From positions 23,851,411 through 23,915,410 of the forward strand of contig NC_067203.1 of assembly GCF_026262505.1 (NCBI RefSeq): a stretch of DNA of 64,000 bases. Direction: 5' to 3'. A program made the position numbers and the translations under genes. The DNA comes from Trichomonas vaginalis G3. Its lineage: Eukaryota > Parabasalia > Trichomonadida > Trichomonadidae. Numbering within the stretch: position 1 is the stretch's first letter; each line of letters opens with the position of its first letter. Shown in pieces: positions 10,097 to 19,045 of the stretch. The notes under the pieces are model-generated. The model saw only the letters and a program-made list of their open reading frames with translations. It ran no database searches and was not told the origin of the DNA.

Positions 10097-11802
10097 TATA
10101 TTGACGATAAACTTGCCCAGAGCATAGTTGATGGCATCTGTGATTTTGAAGTACATAATGACGGTGGAAACATGAATTTAGAAAAAGAAATAACATTATT
10201 CACACTGTTTCAAGCTATTAATTCGTTACCGGATCATTTGATTAATGAAGCATACGATAACGTTTATACTTCTGCAATTTAACTGAAAATGCAAAAAGTA
10301 ATTTTGAAAAAGCACGTAGTAGATATGCACATTTAATGACTTCTCCATTTGTTTTGGTGAAGATTCTAAAACTTTATCAAAAGGAATATTATGATGAATA
10401 TGTTTTACCTTTATTACGTAAGCCAAAAATAACATTTGATATCAAACTTGATGACTCGTTTTTGATAACAGATATTAGACGCAAGGCTGAAAATCATCAG
10501 TATAAAAACAGTTCTGGAAGTAATTGAGGATTTATCACGTGTAATCCGTTTTGTAGATTTGTGGAAACAAATACTTCATTCAAAAGGACTATAATATCCA
10601 CGACAAAATGAATCAAATATCATTCGTTCTTCAATCAAACATGAAAGAGTCACTCAAAATGATTAAATTATTTAAAGAAGAAGGTAAAACAATAACAGCA
10701 TGGGACGTACTACTAAATCAATTATCCTCATTAACCGTTAAGGGTGTTTGCTTTAAATCTGATTCTCCAGATGTTTTCTCAACGTTTCAAGGTTATAAAT
10801 ACATCGTTCTCGAAAAGCCTGATTACTCAAAAATTGATATGTTTATGAATTTCATTAAAGAAGCCATTTGTGATAATAATGATGAAGTGTATAAATACCT
10901 TCTCGGCTGGATTGCATCAATGATTCAACATCCTGGAATCAAGAATGAAACAGCAATTATTTTGAAAGGACTTCAGGGAACAGGTAAAAACAGATTTACA
11001 GATATTATTTCTGAACTTCTCGCCGGTTATTCATGTAAAAACATTACTGAATAAGTGAGCTAAACGGTAAATTTCAACTCGGTAGTTGAGAATAAAATGT
11101 TTCTTGTACTTAATGAACTCAAGAATGTAGGTGAAGATAGACTCGCAAACTTCAACGCTTTGAAATCAATTATTACGGATAATGAGATTAGAATTAATGA
11201 AAAGAATCAACCCAGAAGAACTGCTCAGAATGTTGCTAATTTCATTTTCGTAACTAATAACGTTTACCCTGTCAAAATTGAAGTTGGAGACAGAAGATAC
11301 GTAGTTTTAAGAGTTAATGGTAAATTTAAGGGTCAATTTGATTACTTCAAGAATTTAATGGATTCATGCACAAAGGAATTTTATGATAATTTACTGACGT
11401 ATTTTATCAATTACGACCTTTCATCATTTAATGTACGAATCATACCGATGACTGAAGCCAAACAAGATTTAATAGAATTATCAACAAATCCTTTAGATGT
11501 ATGGATAAATACACATTATGATGAATTGTGTGCGGGTATGACGTGTAAAAATGCTCTATTCTGCAAACCATCAGACATGAAAGACAAGAATTTCCAAATG
11601 AGCATTAAGGATAAATGTGATAGGAAACAGAGAAGAATAGATGGTAAACAAACATGGTGTTATGTTTTGAAAGAAGAAATGAAAGGATTATATAAACAGG
11701 TTGAACCAAACGATAATGAGGATTCATTTACTGACGATGAAATACCTGTAAATGAAGCTTTATAAAGTATGATTGGAATTTATTTTTGCATTAATCCTGC
11801 TG

Positions 11803-11915
11803 TGTTGTCTAAATGTCATGTTGTCATCATTTTTAAAAGAAGTTAATTAACCTGGTGACACATGGTGACGTAGTGACACCTTCAGTTCTTCAAAAATAAT
11901 TAATTATTGAATAAC
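11803..11915 (-). promoter_or_regulatory. Iteron-like repeat, copy 3 (inverted)
   Basis: Reverse complement of the 7021-7189 repeat core, with the GTCAC and GACA unit arrays. It is followed on the + strand by GAGAC-TTT-GTCCC (11925-11937) and GACTC-TTT-GAGTC (11939-11951), which also mirror the hairpins at 6978-7005. It lies after the primase-helicase region. Confidence 0.65.
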
Positions 11916-11980
11916 CTAAAACATGAGACTTTGTCCCGGACTCTTTGAGTCACTTAACGTAAACATAAATTTTCGTACCT

Positions 11981-12080
11981 GTTGTCTAAATGTCATGTTG
12001 TCATCATTTTTAAAAGAAGTTAATTAACCTGGTGACACATGGTGACGTGGTGACACCTTCAGTTATTCAAAAATAAATTT
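11981..12080 (-). promoter_or_regulatory. Iteron-like repeat, copy 4 (inverted)
   Basis: A second inverted copy of the same repeat, about 180 bases from copy 3. Copies 1-2 and copies 3-4 face each other across the KilA-N/primase-helicase block. Confidence 0.65.
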
Positions 12081-12162
12081 TCTTATCATTCAAATTAACT
12101 AAAGATGAACTTAATAAAATGATGATAAAATAACTGATAACAAAATTTTAATTTTTATATAA

Positions 12163-12345
12163 ATGAATACCCCACAAGCTCAAAATTTACCACGAATCAT
12201 AACAAGGGAGGAAACGATAAAAATGATGCGAGAACTTGCTAAAAATAACAAACCACTAAAACTGAGAAAATGTGGTTATGCAATAATGATGGAAAGAGAG
12301 ATGTTGTCAAAGAAAAATAAAAAATTAAATTTGGATAGAGTTTAA
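12163..12345 (+). CDS. Small basic Polinton ORF, 60 aa
   Basis: It starts at an ATG preceded by the element's usual leader (TTTTAATTTTTATATAAATG). The product is a short, lysine- and arginine-rich helical peptide with no recognised motif. It ends against a convergent - strand gene, overlapping it by about 20 bases. The function is unknown. The ORF is short enough that it might not be translated. Confidence 0.4.
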   Translation: MNTPQAQNLPRIITREETIKMMRELAKNNKPLKLRKCGYAIMMEREMLSKKNKKLNLDRV

Positions 12346-12621
12346 AAATTCATCTTTATTAAATTCATCTCTTCCAATCAATTTATTTATTCTATTAAAT
12401 TCTTTTATTTTTGCTTCACTCAGTTTAAGGATTGAACGGTAAGTTTCTAACTTTTCAATTATTTCTTTCCTCTCTTTATCGTTTTCAGCCCCACCGCATT
12501 GCGACTTCTTTTTGTAATAGCATATTTTTGATTTAATTCTGTTTAGTTTCTTTTTATATTCATCGTCTGGACTCTGAATCTTAATTAAATCAGGACTCTT
12601 GGCTGCTTTGTTGTCACTCAT
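12325..12621 (-). CDS. Polinton - strand protein, 98 aa, charged coiled coil
   Basis: A lysine- and glutamate-rich protein with likely coiled-coil character (KKKLNRIKSKICYYKKK, then KEIIEKLETYRSILKLSEAK). Its ATG is followed upstream by an A-rich strip, the reverse of the element's T-rich leader. It is the first gene of the - strand block, downstream of integrase. It is unrecognised and looks whole. Confidence 0.45.
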   Translation of the reverse strand: MSDNKAAKSPDLIKIQSPDDEYKKKLNRIKSKICYYKKKSQCGGAENDKERKEIIEKLETYRSILKLSEAKIKEFNRINKLIGRDEFNKDEFLNSIQI

Positions 12622-12659
12622 TTCTTACGAAATAAAAAAATTAAATATTATTTAAATAT

Positions 12660-13450
12660 AATGGAGTAATAAAATAAATCGGAATTTCTATTAATTTATT
12701 GTCAACTTCAACTAATGCATTGCCGTTAATATATCTAACAAATTCAGCTATTGTGTCAAATCTTCGTCTTCTTTTTGTCATTGATTTATTAGTTTTTCCA
12801 TAATCGAGATGAATCAAAACTTTATCCCTTGTTTAAAATTCATGAGCCCCGAATTAATTTGTTCACGTTTAACATCATTTAACCTTTCCATTTGCTTTCT
12901 AATATATTCCCATTCTTTTGAAATATCATTTTTCATTTCCACTGGTTTCATGTTTATAGTTCTATGCCATGTATTATTATAATAATATACTAACTGCTGT
13001 ATGATGGAGTCATGATTTCCATCCCAGTATATCTGACCGTTAACCCTAACGCATCTCTAAGAGTTCTCATTACCGCATCAACTATTTTATTATGAAACGT
13101 ATATGGAGAGGATGAAAAGAAAAAATTAATTTGTGGGAAATAATGAGTCATAGTTGCCTGAAATCCTTTATCACCATCACCCCTTATATTATCTACTCTT
13201 TCATGATCTAGTAAGTATTGAATAGCTCTTCTTGTTCCTGTTCTGTTTTCCCTTTCACCGGAATGCAATATAAATATCTAGTGTTAATGTTAATGGCAAA
13301 TAAATAAGTAACGTTTCCTTTTGAATATTCTAAATGATCGATTTCGTATGAATATGGATATGGTGCAAATGAAGGGCGACTAAATTTTTCCTTTAACGGT
13401 TGAATTTTTGGGTCAATTGGTTTATTTAATATCTTGAAACACTTTTTAAA
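12660..13450 (-). pseudogene. Polinton integrase region (retroviral-type DDE, broken)
   Basis: The - strand codes for integrase-like sequence. An N-terminal catalytic stretch contains YEIDHLEYSKGNVTYLFAIN (first acidic residue in the IDHLE block). A middle stretch contains the MTHYFPQINFFFSSSPYTFHNKIVDA type block, in which an integrase core commonly carries its later catalytic residues. A C-terminal basic/aromatic stretch resembles the chromodomain-like tail of Polinton integrases. Position and content fit the c-integrase shared by Polintons and LTR elements. It is broken, with about three breaks. Confidence 0.7.
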
Positions 13451-13464
13451 ATCTTTTTGCTTCT

Positions 13465-14049
13465 TTAATGTTTGAAATGGATATAATAAAGTGAATGATG
13501 AAGGATTAACTGAAGGAGGAGAGGTACTGTCGTTGGAGGTTTTGGTGTTGCAAGTGGTTTAATTTTATCTGCTTTGATTTTGGATTTCATTCCCCCCTTC
13601 ATTAATTCTGGATGTATTCTATTCATTTGTTTTAAATATGCTGTATATAAAGGTTTGATATACTTTCCCGCTTCGAGTTTATGTTGAAGGATGAATTCCA
13701 AAAGTTGATCTTCATTTAAAAGTCGGGCTGAATATGGTTTAACTAATGAATCATAAATTAAAGCTTGTGCTTCATTTATGGTCTGAAGGACCTGGGTGTT
13801 TTGCACCTTTTGTTTTTGTTCCTTTGGCTTTTGCGGCTCAGGATTATATAATTTATATAATTCATCAATATCTTCTTCTGTTAATACTTTATTTTTGAAA
13901 TCTTTCAACTGTTTAAGTTGTGATTTAGTTTTTCCCTTTGTATATTCATTATTTTTAATTTTGTCTTTAATTTCAGAAATTATTTTATTATGATATTTCA
14001 AAATTTCATTTTTATAATATGGATAATAATATTCCATATCATCACCCAT
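13465..14049 (-). CDS. Polinton protein, 194 aa, unknown
   Basis: The N-terminal half is charged and helical (YYPYYKNEILKYHNKIISEI; KSQLKQLKDFKNK). A proline/lysine/glutamine linker follows near residue 75, then a leucine-rich domain and a basic tail. The tail contains LMKGGMK near residue 150, which fits the (M/I/L)xGG-x cleavage pattern of adenovirus-type maturation proteases; that reading is speculative. It lies between integrase and polymerase. Confidence 0.45.
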   Translation of the reverse strand: MGDDMEYYYPYYKNEILKYHNKIISEIKDKIKNNEYTKGKTKSQLKQLKDFKNKVLTEEDIDELYKLYNPEPQKPKEQKQKVQNTQVLQTINEAQALIYDSLVKPYSARLLNEDQLLEFILQHKLEAGKYIKPLYTAYLKQMNRIHPELMKGGMKSKIKADKIKPLATPKPPTTVPLLLQLILHHSLYYIHFKH

Positions 14050-14283
14050 TATATTGTTATCATATTTTTGGAGATATGATTTTAATTCATAATAATTAAG
14101 AAAATTTTGATTAAATACTAAATCATCAATTAAAATTTTTTAAATCTACGCTATTCATTTATATAAAAATAAAATAAATGTTTAAGGGTGCCCACCTCTT
14201 TGAATCATAGTATCAAAACCATTATTTACGATTCCTTTTGTCTCTTCTGTGGCATTTTATTAAAAATAAAATTTTAAATTGTA

Positions 14284-17200
14284 TTAAATAAATGGCATAC
14301 AACATCCATTTTCACAACATACAGCCTTAGTGTGTGCTCCTGTTAATGCAGTCTTACCAATTGTTAAGCGAGTCATTGACCCATTTTTAAGTTGTAAATT
14401 AATATTCTGACCATCAAATATCACTTTATCATTTATTATATCCAAATAATTTTTAGGTGTTAATTGTTTATTTTGTCGTAAACTAACACCTTTCATTTTT
14501 TGTGCAATCTTTTTAAAATCACTTCCATCAATTGAACCGTTGAATGATGTATAACACTTAGGGCATAAAGCAACCATGTTATCACCTTGTTTCTCAATTG
14601 CTAAACCCAATAACTTCTTCTCATGTGCTTTTTCTTCAGCTTTATTCTTTAATTTAGGTTTAAATTTCTCATCAAAACAGAAGAAATCAAATGGTGCGAA
14701 TTTGAAAATGTTTTTATCATAAAATTGTTTATCGGTTACAATTGCCTGAAATGCTTGAGTGTTAGGAAGACTTGGATCGCCAGCAATAGCCCAATAAGAT
14801 GAATCGGTATCACCTTCAATGAAATGAAAACGATTAACATCCATGCATTTATACATAAAATCATAAATGAAAACTAAATACCAGTATTTTGCGTTATCTA
14901 AAGTAAAAAATGCCTCTTGTAAACATGTATCACATCTATAAAATCTATCTTTGAGCATCACTTGATACGTATCCTCTCCTATTTCTCTTATGTTTTTAAA
15001 CTTATTTGACATACATGCAATGCGTGCCTTCTGTGCATTCATTATTTTAGTCTTTGCGTGATTTTGTGTATTCATTGCATCGTAACCATATGATCCATTA
15101 AGTGAAATCTTGCAAAATAAACTTTTTCCTTTATTTCCTTCTAATTCAGCCTTTTGTCTTTCGTTCATAAATTTGTTCGCAAATTCATTAAAACAAGTGT
15201 TTTTAGTAAATGTTAAAATTGATTGAATATCATCAATGATAAAATGAAATCTGTCTATTAGATACCAAAGATAATAAGAAGAAAATGGTTGATATTGGTT
15301 GTGTGTTGATGCTAACTGAGTTAATTTTCTCTGTTTCTGGTCAACCGGTAGATTGTTTGATTTCATGTAATTATACATAAAACTACCAATTGTTTTTTCA
15401 TCTGTGATAATATCTAAGTTTCTTATTATCGGTAAAAAGTTTATGTAATCATTAATGTATTTTTCATCAATGTGACCCTTTACTTCAGCCACGAATAAAG
15501 TATTTTTCTTCTTAATTATTCCCAGTGCTTTTGCTTTCTTTGTTGCTGTATCACAAATGATAACACCATTCAATCTTCCCGGCATATACATTTTATGGTC
15601 AGTATATTGAATGAAATCATGAGGATTAGATGAAAATGATGAAGGATATAATGAATTAAAGTCAACACCAACGAAATGAGTCATAATGTTGGAAGTGTCC
15701 TCATTTGATACAGTTTTAGTTTCTGGATTATATGAAAGTTTATTAATGTGCGTGATTCCTTTAAGATTTACTCTATGTTGAACATTTGATAGACCACCAG
15801 TAATTCCATTACGGAGAATGTGATAAGCTTCAACTGAATCTAAAGTCATTGGTAAATTATTTTTTAATGCATAATTTCTTAAATTGATTCTTAAACGTTG
15901 AACATCTTCATCTTTATTTGATTTCACGACATTGCAATAACAACACATTAACTGACAATTTTCTTTAGTATGTGGTTTTTCATTATCGATTCTATCTAAT
16001 GTTGGTTTATTTGCATATGTAAACGCTTTACCACACATTTTGCATTTAGATGAAAGGATTAAATCGTGATAGTATTGAAAATCATCCATTGAAACATTAT
16101 TTTTAGTATCTCTTTCTGCTTTTTCATCTTGTTTCTTATATGATTCAATTTTATATTTCCAATACTTTTTCGTTAATTCAAAACTTGATTCTATCTCTTC
16201 TTCAGGATATTTTTCATTAGGATTAAAGTCTTTATATGCTAAAGCGTAACGAATCATTGAAGCATTCGATGATAAAGAAAGATTATGAAGCATATCAATT
16301 TTATAAACAAATGTTTCTTCAATAATTTTATCGATTGGGTCAATCATAATTTCAACATCTTTATTGCAATAATGAATAAAATATTCTAATCTATTCTTAA
16401 AGTTTTTAGCATCATTGAGATATATTTGATAATCACTATCTGATATAGTTTCTTGAGTTAATGCTGAATAAAATGAATCTTTCGTGAATGGTTCCTCTTT
16501 ATATAATTCTTCTTCGTAATTTTCCCACGTGATGAATTGATAAGGGAAAAAGGATTTAACACGTGTTTTATTGTTTCCGAAATCTTGAGTGAATTGGTCT
16601 AATGTCCCACCCGCTATATAATTTCTGATGTCAATAAATCTCAATTCATATGGAGTGTTTGTTTTCTTTACAATGATTTGCTTAAATTGAGAAGAAGAAC
16701 CCAGCATTGATTTTATTTTCCATTTTGCAGTGTTTAAATCACGAAGAATTAAATTTAAATCAAACTTTCCCGAATTAAAACCTATGATATTCACTTTATT
16801 GAATTCCTCATCTAGAAGTTCTTTAAATGCTTCCTTCTGTTTTTCATTTAATGTATGGGACAAAGTCCCCGCCGTTTGGTCTGAAAGACCTTCAGGACTC
16901 AAAGAGTCCGTTTGCGACTTCATTAATTCTTCATATTGTTCAATATTTGATTTAGCAACTAATGAACAGGTTGAAAATAAAAACTCAATCCAATCAGAAA
17001 TAAAAGAATCACTCGAAGTTAAGCAAAAATTCCTCGTATATGTTTTATCGTTTAATTTAACCGTTGATGATACCATGAATGGTTTTAAGTAAGCGTTCAA
17101 AGTTGCACACTCAGAAAGTTGTAATTCTTCTTTAGTCTCTAATGTTTCGAAGTCAAAAGTAATATAATATCTTGTCGGTTGATAATATTCCTGCAAATTA

Positions 17201-17787
17201 TGAGCTAATAACCACTGATATATCTTCTGTTTCGTAATATGTGGTGCATATGGTTGCTGTGTCTTTTGCAACTGAACGTCTTGAATTAATCTTCCATTAT
17301 TTTCTTTACATTTCTCACAATGCTTTAAAAATCTTCTTTGGTTTTTCCTTTCTGGATCATCACGGATAGAATAAACTTCTTCTTTACAATATGGACAAAC
17401 TCTATAGCCGGTGAGTGCTTCAACGTCTGTTATTCTGTCAGCGTGAAGTTTTCCACATGGACTCTGTGTTAATAAAATATTTACTGTTTCAAATTCTGGA
17501 TCTATCATTATTGATTCCACTAATGGAAAGTCTACCTTATTTATGTCCACGTCTTCTGGTTGAGGATCACAATAATAGAAATCAATATTAACATTTAACA
17601 TTCTCGCTAATCTCTCACTTTCTGATGAAATGTCAAACCCTTCATATGAATCTATTGCTTCATTTAAATAACTTCTACGAGTTTTAGGATTAACACCATC
17701 AGGAATGTTATAGAAGCGTTTAAATAACCTTCTACCTTCTGCTCTAATTTGATTATCATTCATTTTAGCTGTTCCGTTTTTGTTCAT
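14284..17787 (-). CDS. Protein-primed DNA polymerase B (Polinton) with HNH-like insert
   Basis: A 1167-aa family B polymerase that replicates the element from its ends. Exonuclease motifs are YYITFDFETLE (about residue 205) and FNSGKFDLNLI (about 340). Polymerase motif A is VGVDFNSLYPSSF (about 705), motif B is KISLNGSYGYD (about 894) and motif C is GDTDSSYW (about 990). A compact zinc-type module sits at about 575-622 (CKMCGK, then TLDRIDNEKPHTKENCQLMC and CYCN), matching the HNH endonuclease fold. Another spacer (about 295-315) contains a small-hairpin sequence. It is the largest gene of the element and looks whole. Confidence 0.92.
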   Translation of the reverse strand: MNKNGTAKMNDNQIRAEGRRLFKRFYNIPDGVNPKTRRSYLNEAIDSYEGFDISSESERLARMLNVNIDFYYCDPQPEDVDINKVDFPLVESIMIDPEFETVNILLTQSPCGKLHADRITDVEALTGYRVCPYCKEEVYSIRDDPERKNQRRFLKHCEKCKENNGRLIQDVQLQKTQQPYAPHITKQKIYQWLLAHNLQEYYQPTRYYITFDFETLETKEELQLSECATLNAYLKPFMVSSTVKLNDKTYTRNFCLTSSDSFISDWIEFLFSTCSLVAKSNIEQYEELMKSQTDSLSPEGLSDQTAGTLSHTLNEKQKEAFKELLDEEFNKVNIIGFNSGKFDLNLILRDLNTAKWKIKSMLGSSSQFKQIIVKKTNTPYELRFIDIRNYIAGGTLDQFTQDFGNNKTRVKSFFPYQFITWENYEEELYKEEPFTKDSFYSALTQETISDSDYQIYLNDAKNFKNRLEYFIHYCNKDVEIMIDPIDKIIEETFVYKIDMLHNLSLSSNASMIRYALAYKDFNPNEKYPEEEIESSFELTKKYWKYKIESYKKQDEKAERDTKNNVSMDDFQYYHDLILSSKCKMCGKAFTYANKPTLDRIDNEKPHTKENCQLMCCYCNVVKSNKDEDVQRLRINLRNYALKNNLPMTLDSVEAYHILRNGITGGLSNVQHRVNLKGITHINKLSYNPETKTVSNEDTSNIMTHFVGVDFNSLYPSSFSSNPHDFIQYTDHKMYMPGRLNGVIICDTATKKAKALGIIKKKNTLFVAEVKGHIDEKYINDYINFLPIIRNLDIITDEKTIGSFMYNYMKSNNLPVDQKQRKLTQLASTHNQYQPFSSYYLWYLIDRFHFIIDDIQSILTFTKNTCFNEFANKFMNERQKAELEGNKGKSLFCKISLNGSYGYDAMNTQNHAKTKIMNAQKARIACMSNKFKNIREIGEDTYQVMLKDRFYRCDTCLQEAFFTLDNAKYWYLVFIYDFMYKCMDVNRFHFIEGDTDSSYWAIAGDPSLPNTQAFQAIVTDKQFYDKNIFKFAPFDFFCFDEKFKPKLKNKAEEKAHEKKLLGLAIEKQGDNMVALCPKCYTSFNGSIDGSDFKKIAQKMKGVSLRQNKQLTPKNYLDIINDKVIFDGQNINLQLKNGSMTRLTIGKTALTGAHTKAVCCENGCCMPFI

Positions 17788-17836
17788 TTATGTATGAATA
17801 AAAAATTAAAAAATAAATAAAAATAAAGTTTATTTT

Positions 17837-18946
17837 TTAAAGCCCATAAAATGAATTAAGAACACATAAATTTTTATCATCTGCGACGTGACGAATACAT
17901 TTTAATTTACTCAAGAATGCGTACCCGGATACATTAAATCTAATTCCTGTCTTATTTAATTTCACAACTTTGAAAAGGAATGTATGAATAGCTATAAAAT
18001 GATGAGAAGATGTTTTATGGGTTGCTTCCATTTTTTCTGAAATAAATGAATAAATATAATGTTTATAAGTTTTCATATCTTTTATATTCTTAATAACGAA
18101 TGGTATAGACCTTTCAACTTCGTCTTCCTTCGGTGCTGTTCTTTCATATGAAACATTATTAGTATCTTCAATAATGAAACCACAATCACACAAAATTTTA
18201 TAGGTTCCAATGGTTTCTTTTGATATTTTATCTAATAAATCAAAAACTTTATCAACACCTGTGCATTTATTTAAATAATAATTTGTGTAAATATCATGAT
18301 CTTCTTTCTTAATCGTATTAGTTGCATATGTCACGTTTTTAAGAGCTTTTTTGAATTTCTCAGAATCGAGAGGGGGTGAAAGTAAGATACAAGGGTATTT
18401 TTCATTATCAATAAATTGTAACTTATGTTTACGAATAAATTTAGTACCTTCTTCTGAAAGTGTTTCATCTATTTCGCCATCTAATAAATTTTGTGTTGAT
18501 TCTGAGACATAATTTTTATATCTTTCTTCATGAGATTTCTGTACTTCTGATTCTGAAGCTGGGATATTCATTAAACCCTCTACTTCATTTTCATTATATT
18601 TTTCAACTTCTCTTAATTCCTTAATTTTTTCATCTATTTCATCTCTTATTTTTTTCAGTCTTTCAATTTCATTGTATTCATCATCATCTTTAATCCGTTC
18701 TTCATAATATTCGGGGAAAACATCAGGTTCTTTAGGTTTTTCTTCTTCAGATGTAGGATATAAGAAATTTATAACATCATCTTTATTCATTTTTCCATCA
18801 TAATCTAAATCATTTAATAACTCGGCAAATTTTTGACAATTTCTTAAATAATATTTACTAACTTCATAACACATCTCATCTAATATATCCTTTATTTCCT
18901 CGTTTGTGAATCCTAATTTTTTAACGTTGTTAGTTTTGACGCTCAT
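17837..18946 (-). CDS. Polinton accessory protein, 369 aa, with EF-hand-like loop
   Basis: It lies just upstream of the polymerase on the same strand, about 50 bases apart. Residues about 46-58 (NDLDYDGKMNKDD) fit a calcium-binding EF-hand loop DxDxDG with an aspartate at position 12. A long acidic, helical stretch follows (about 70-180), then a C-terminal domain with the cysteine pair CDCG near residue 252 and a conserved-looking end, RHVADDKNLCVLNSFYGL. No known family is recognised. A polymerase partner or terminal-protein role is possible from position only. The ORF looks whole. Confidence 0.5.
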   Translation of the reverse strand: MSVKTNNVKKLGFTNEEIKDILDEMCYEVSKYYLRNCQKFAELLNDLDYDGKMNKDDVINFLYPTSEEEKPKEPDVFPEYYEERIKDDDEYNEIERLKKIRDEIDEKIKELREVEKYNENEVEGLMNIPASESEVQKSHEERYKNYVSESTQNLLDGEIDETLSEEGTKFIRKHKLQFIDNEKYPCILLSPPLDSEKFKKALKNVTYATNTIKKEDHDIYTNYYLNKCTGVDKVFDLLDKISKETIGTYKILCDCGFIIEDTNNVSYERTAPKEDEVERSIPFVIKNIKDMKTYKHYIYSFISEKMEATHKTSSHHFIAIHTFLFKVVKLNKTGIRFNVSGYAFLSKLKCIRHVADDKNLCVLNSFYGL

Positions 18947-19045
18947 TTCATACGAATTAAAAATAAATTATTCAAAAATGTAAGACATGAATTTTTAAAG
19001 TTTATTTTTTAAAAATTTTTTTATTTCATTATGGTAGTGAATCTT

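Larger units (their letters stand above)
8151..11765 (+). pseudogene. Polinton primase-helicase region (D5-like), interrupted by mariner
   Basis: The first part (8151-8799) is an archaeo-eukaryotic primase/Prim-Pol-like domain, with the acidic strand LTIIDVDIN near residue 68, the VKTASGGLHIYC motif near residue 103 and a YDIDIM segment near residue 140. The later part (10098-11765) is a superfamily 3 helicase: Walker A ILKGLQGTGKNRF, a sensor-type ANFIFVTNN segment and a GDRRYVVLRV segment. This order matches D5-like primase-helicases of large DNA viruses, virophages and some Polinton-like viruses. A mariner occupies 8802-10096. Besides that insertion the region is broken, with a few breaks. 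Confidence 0.75.
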
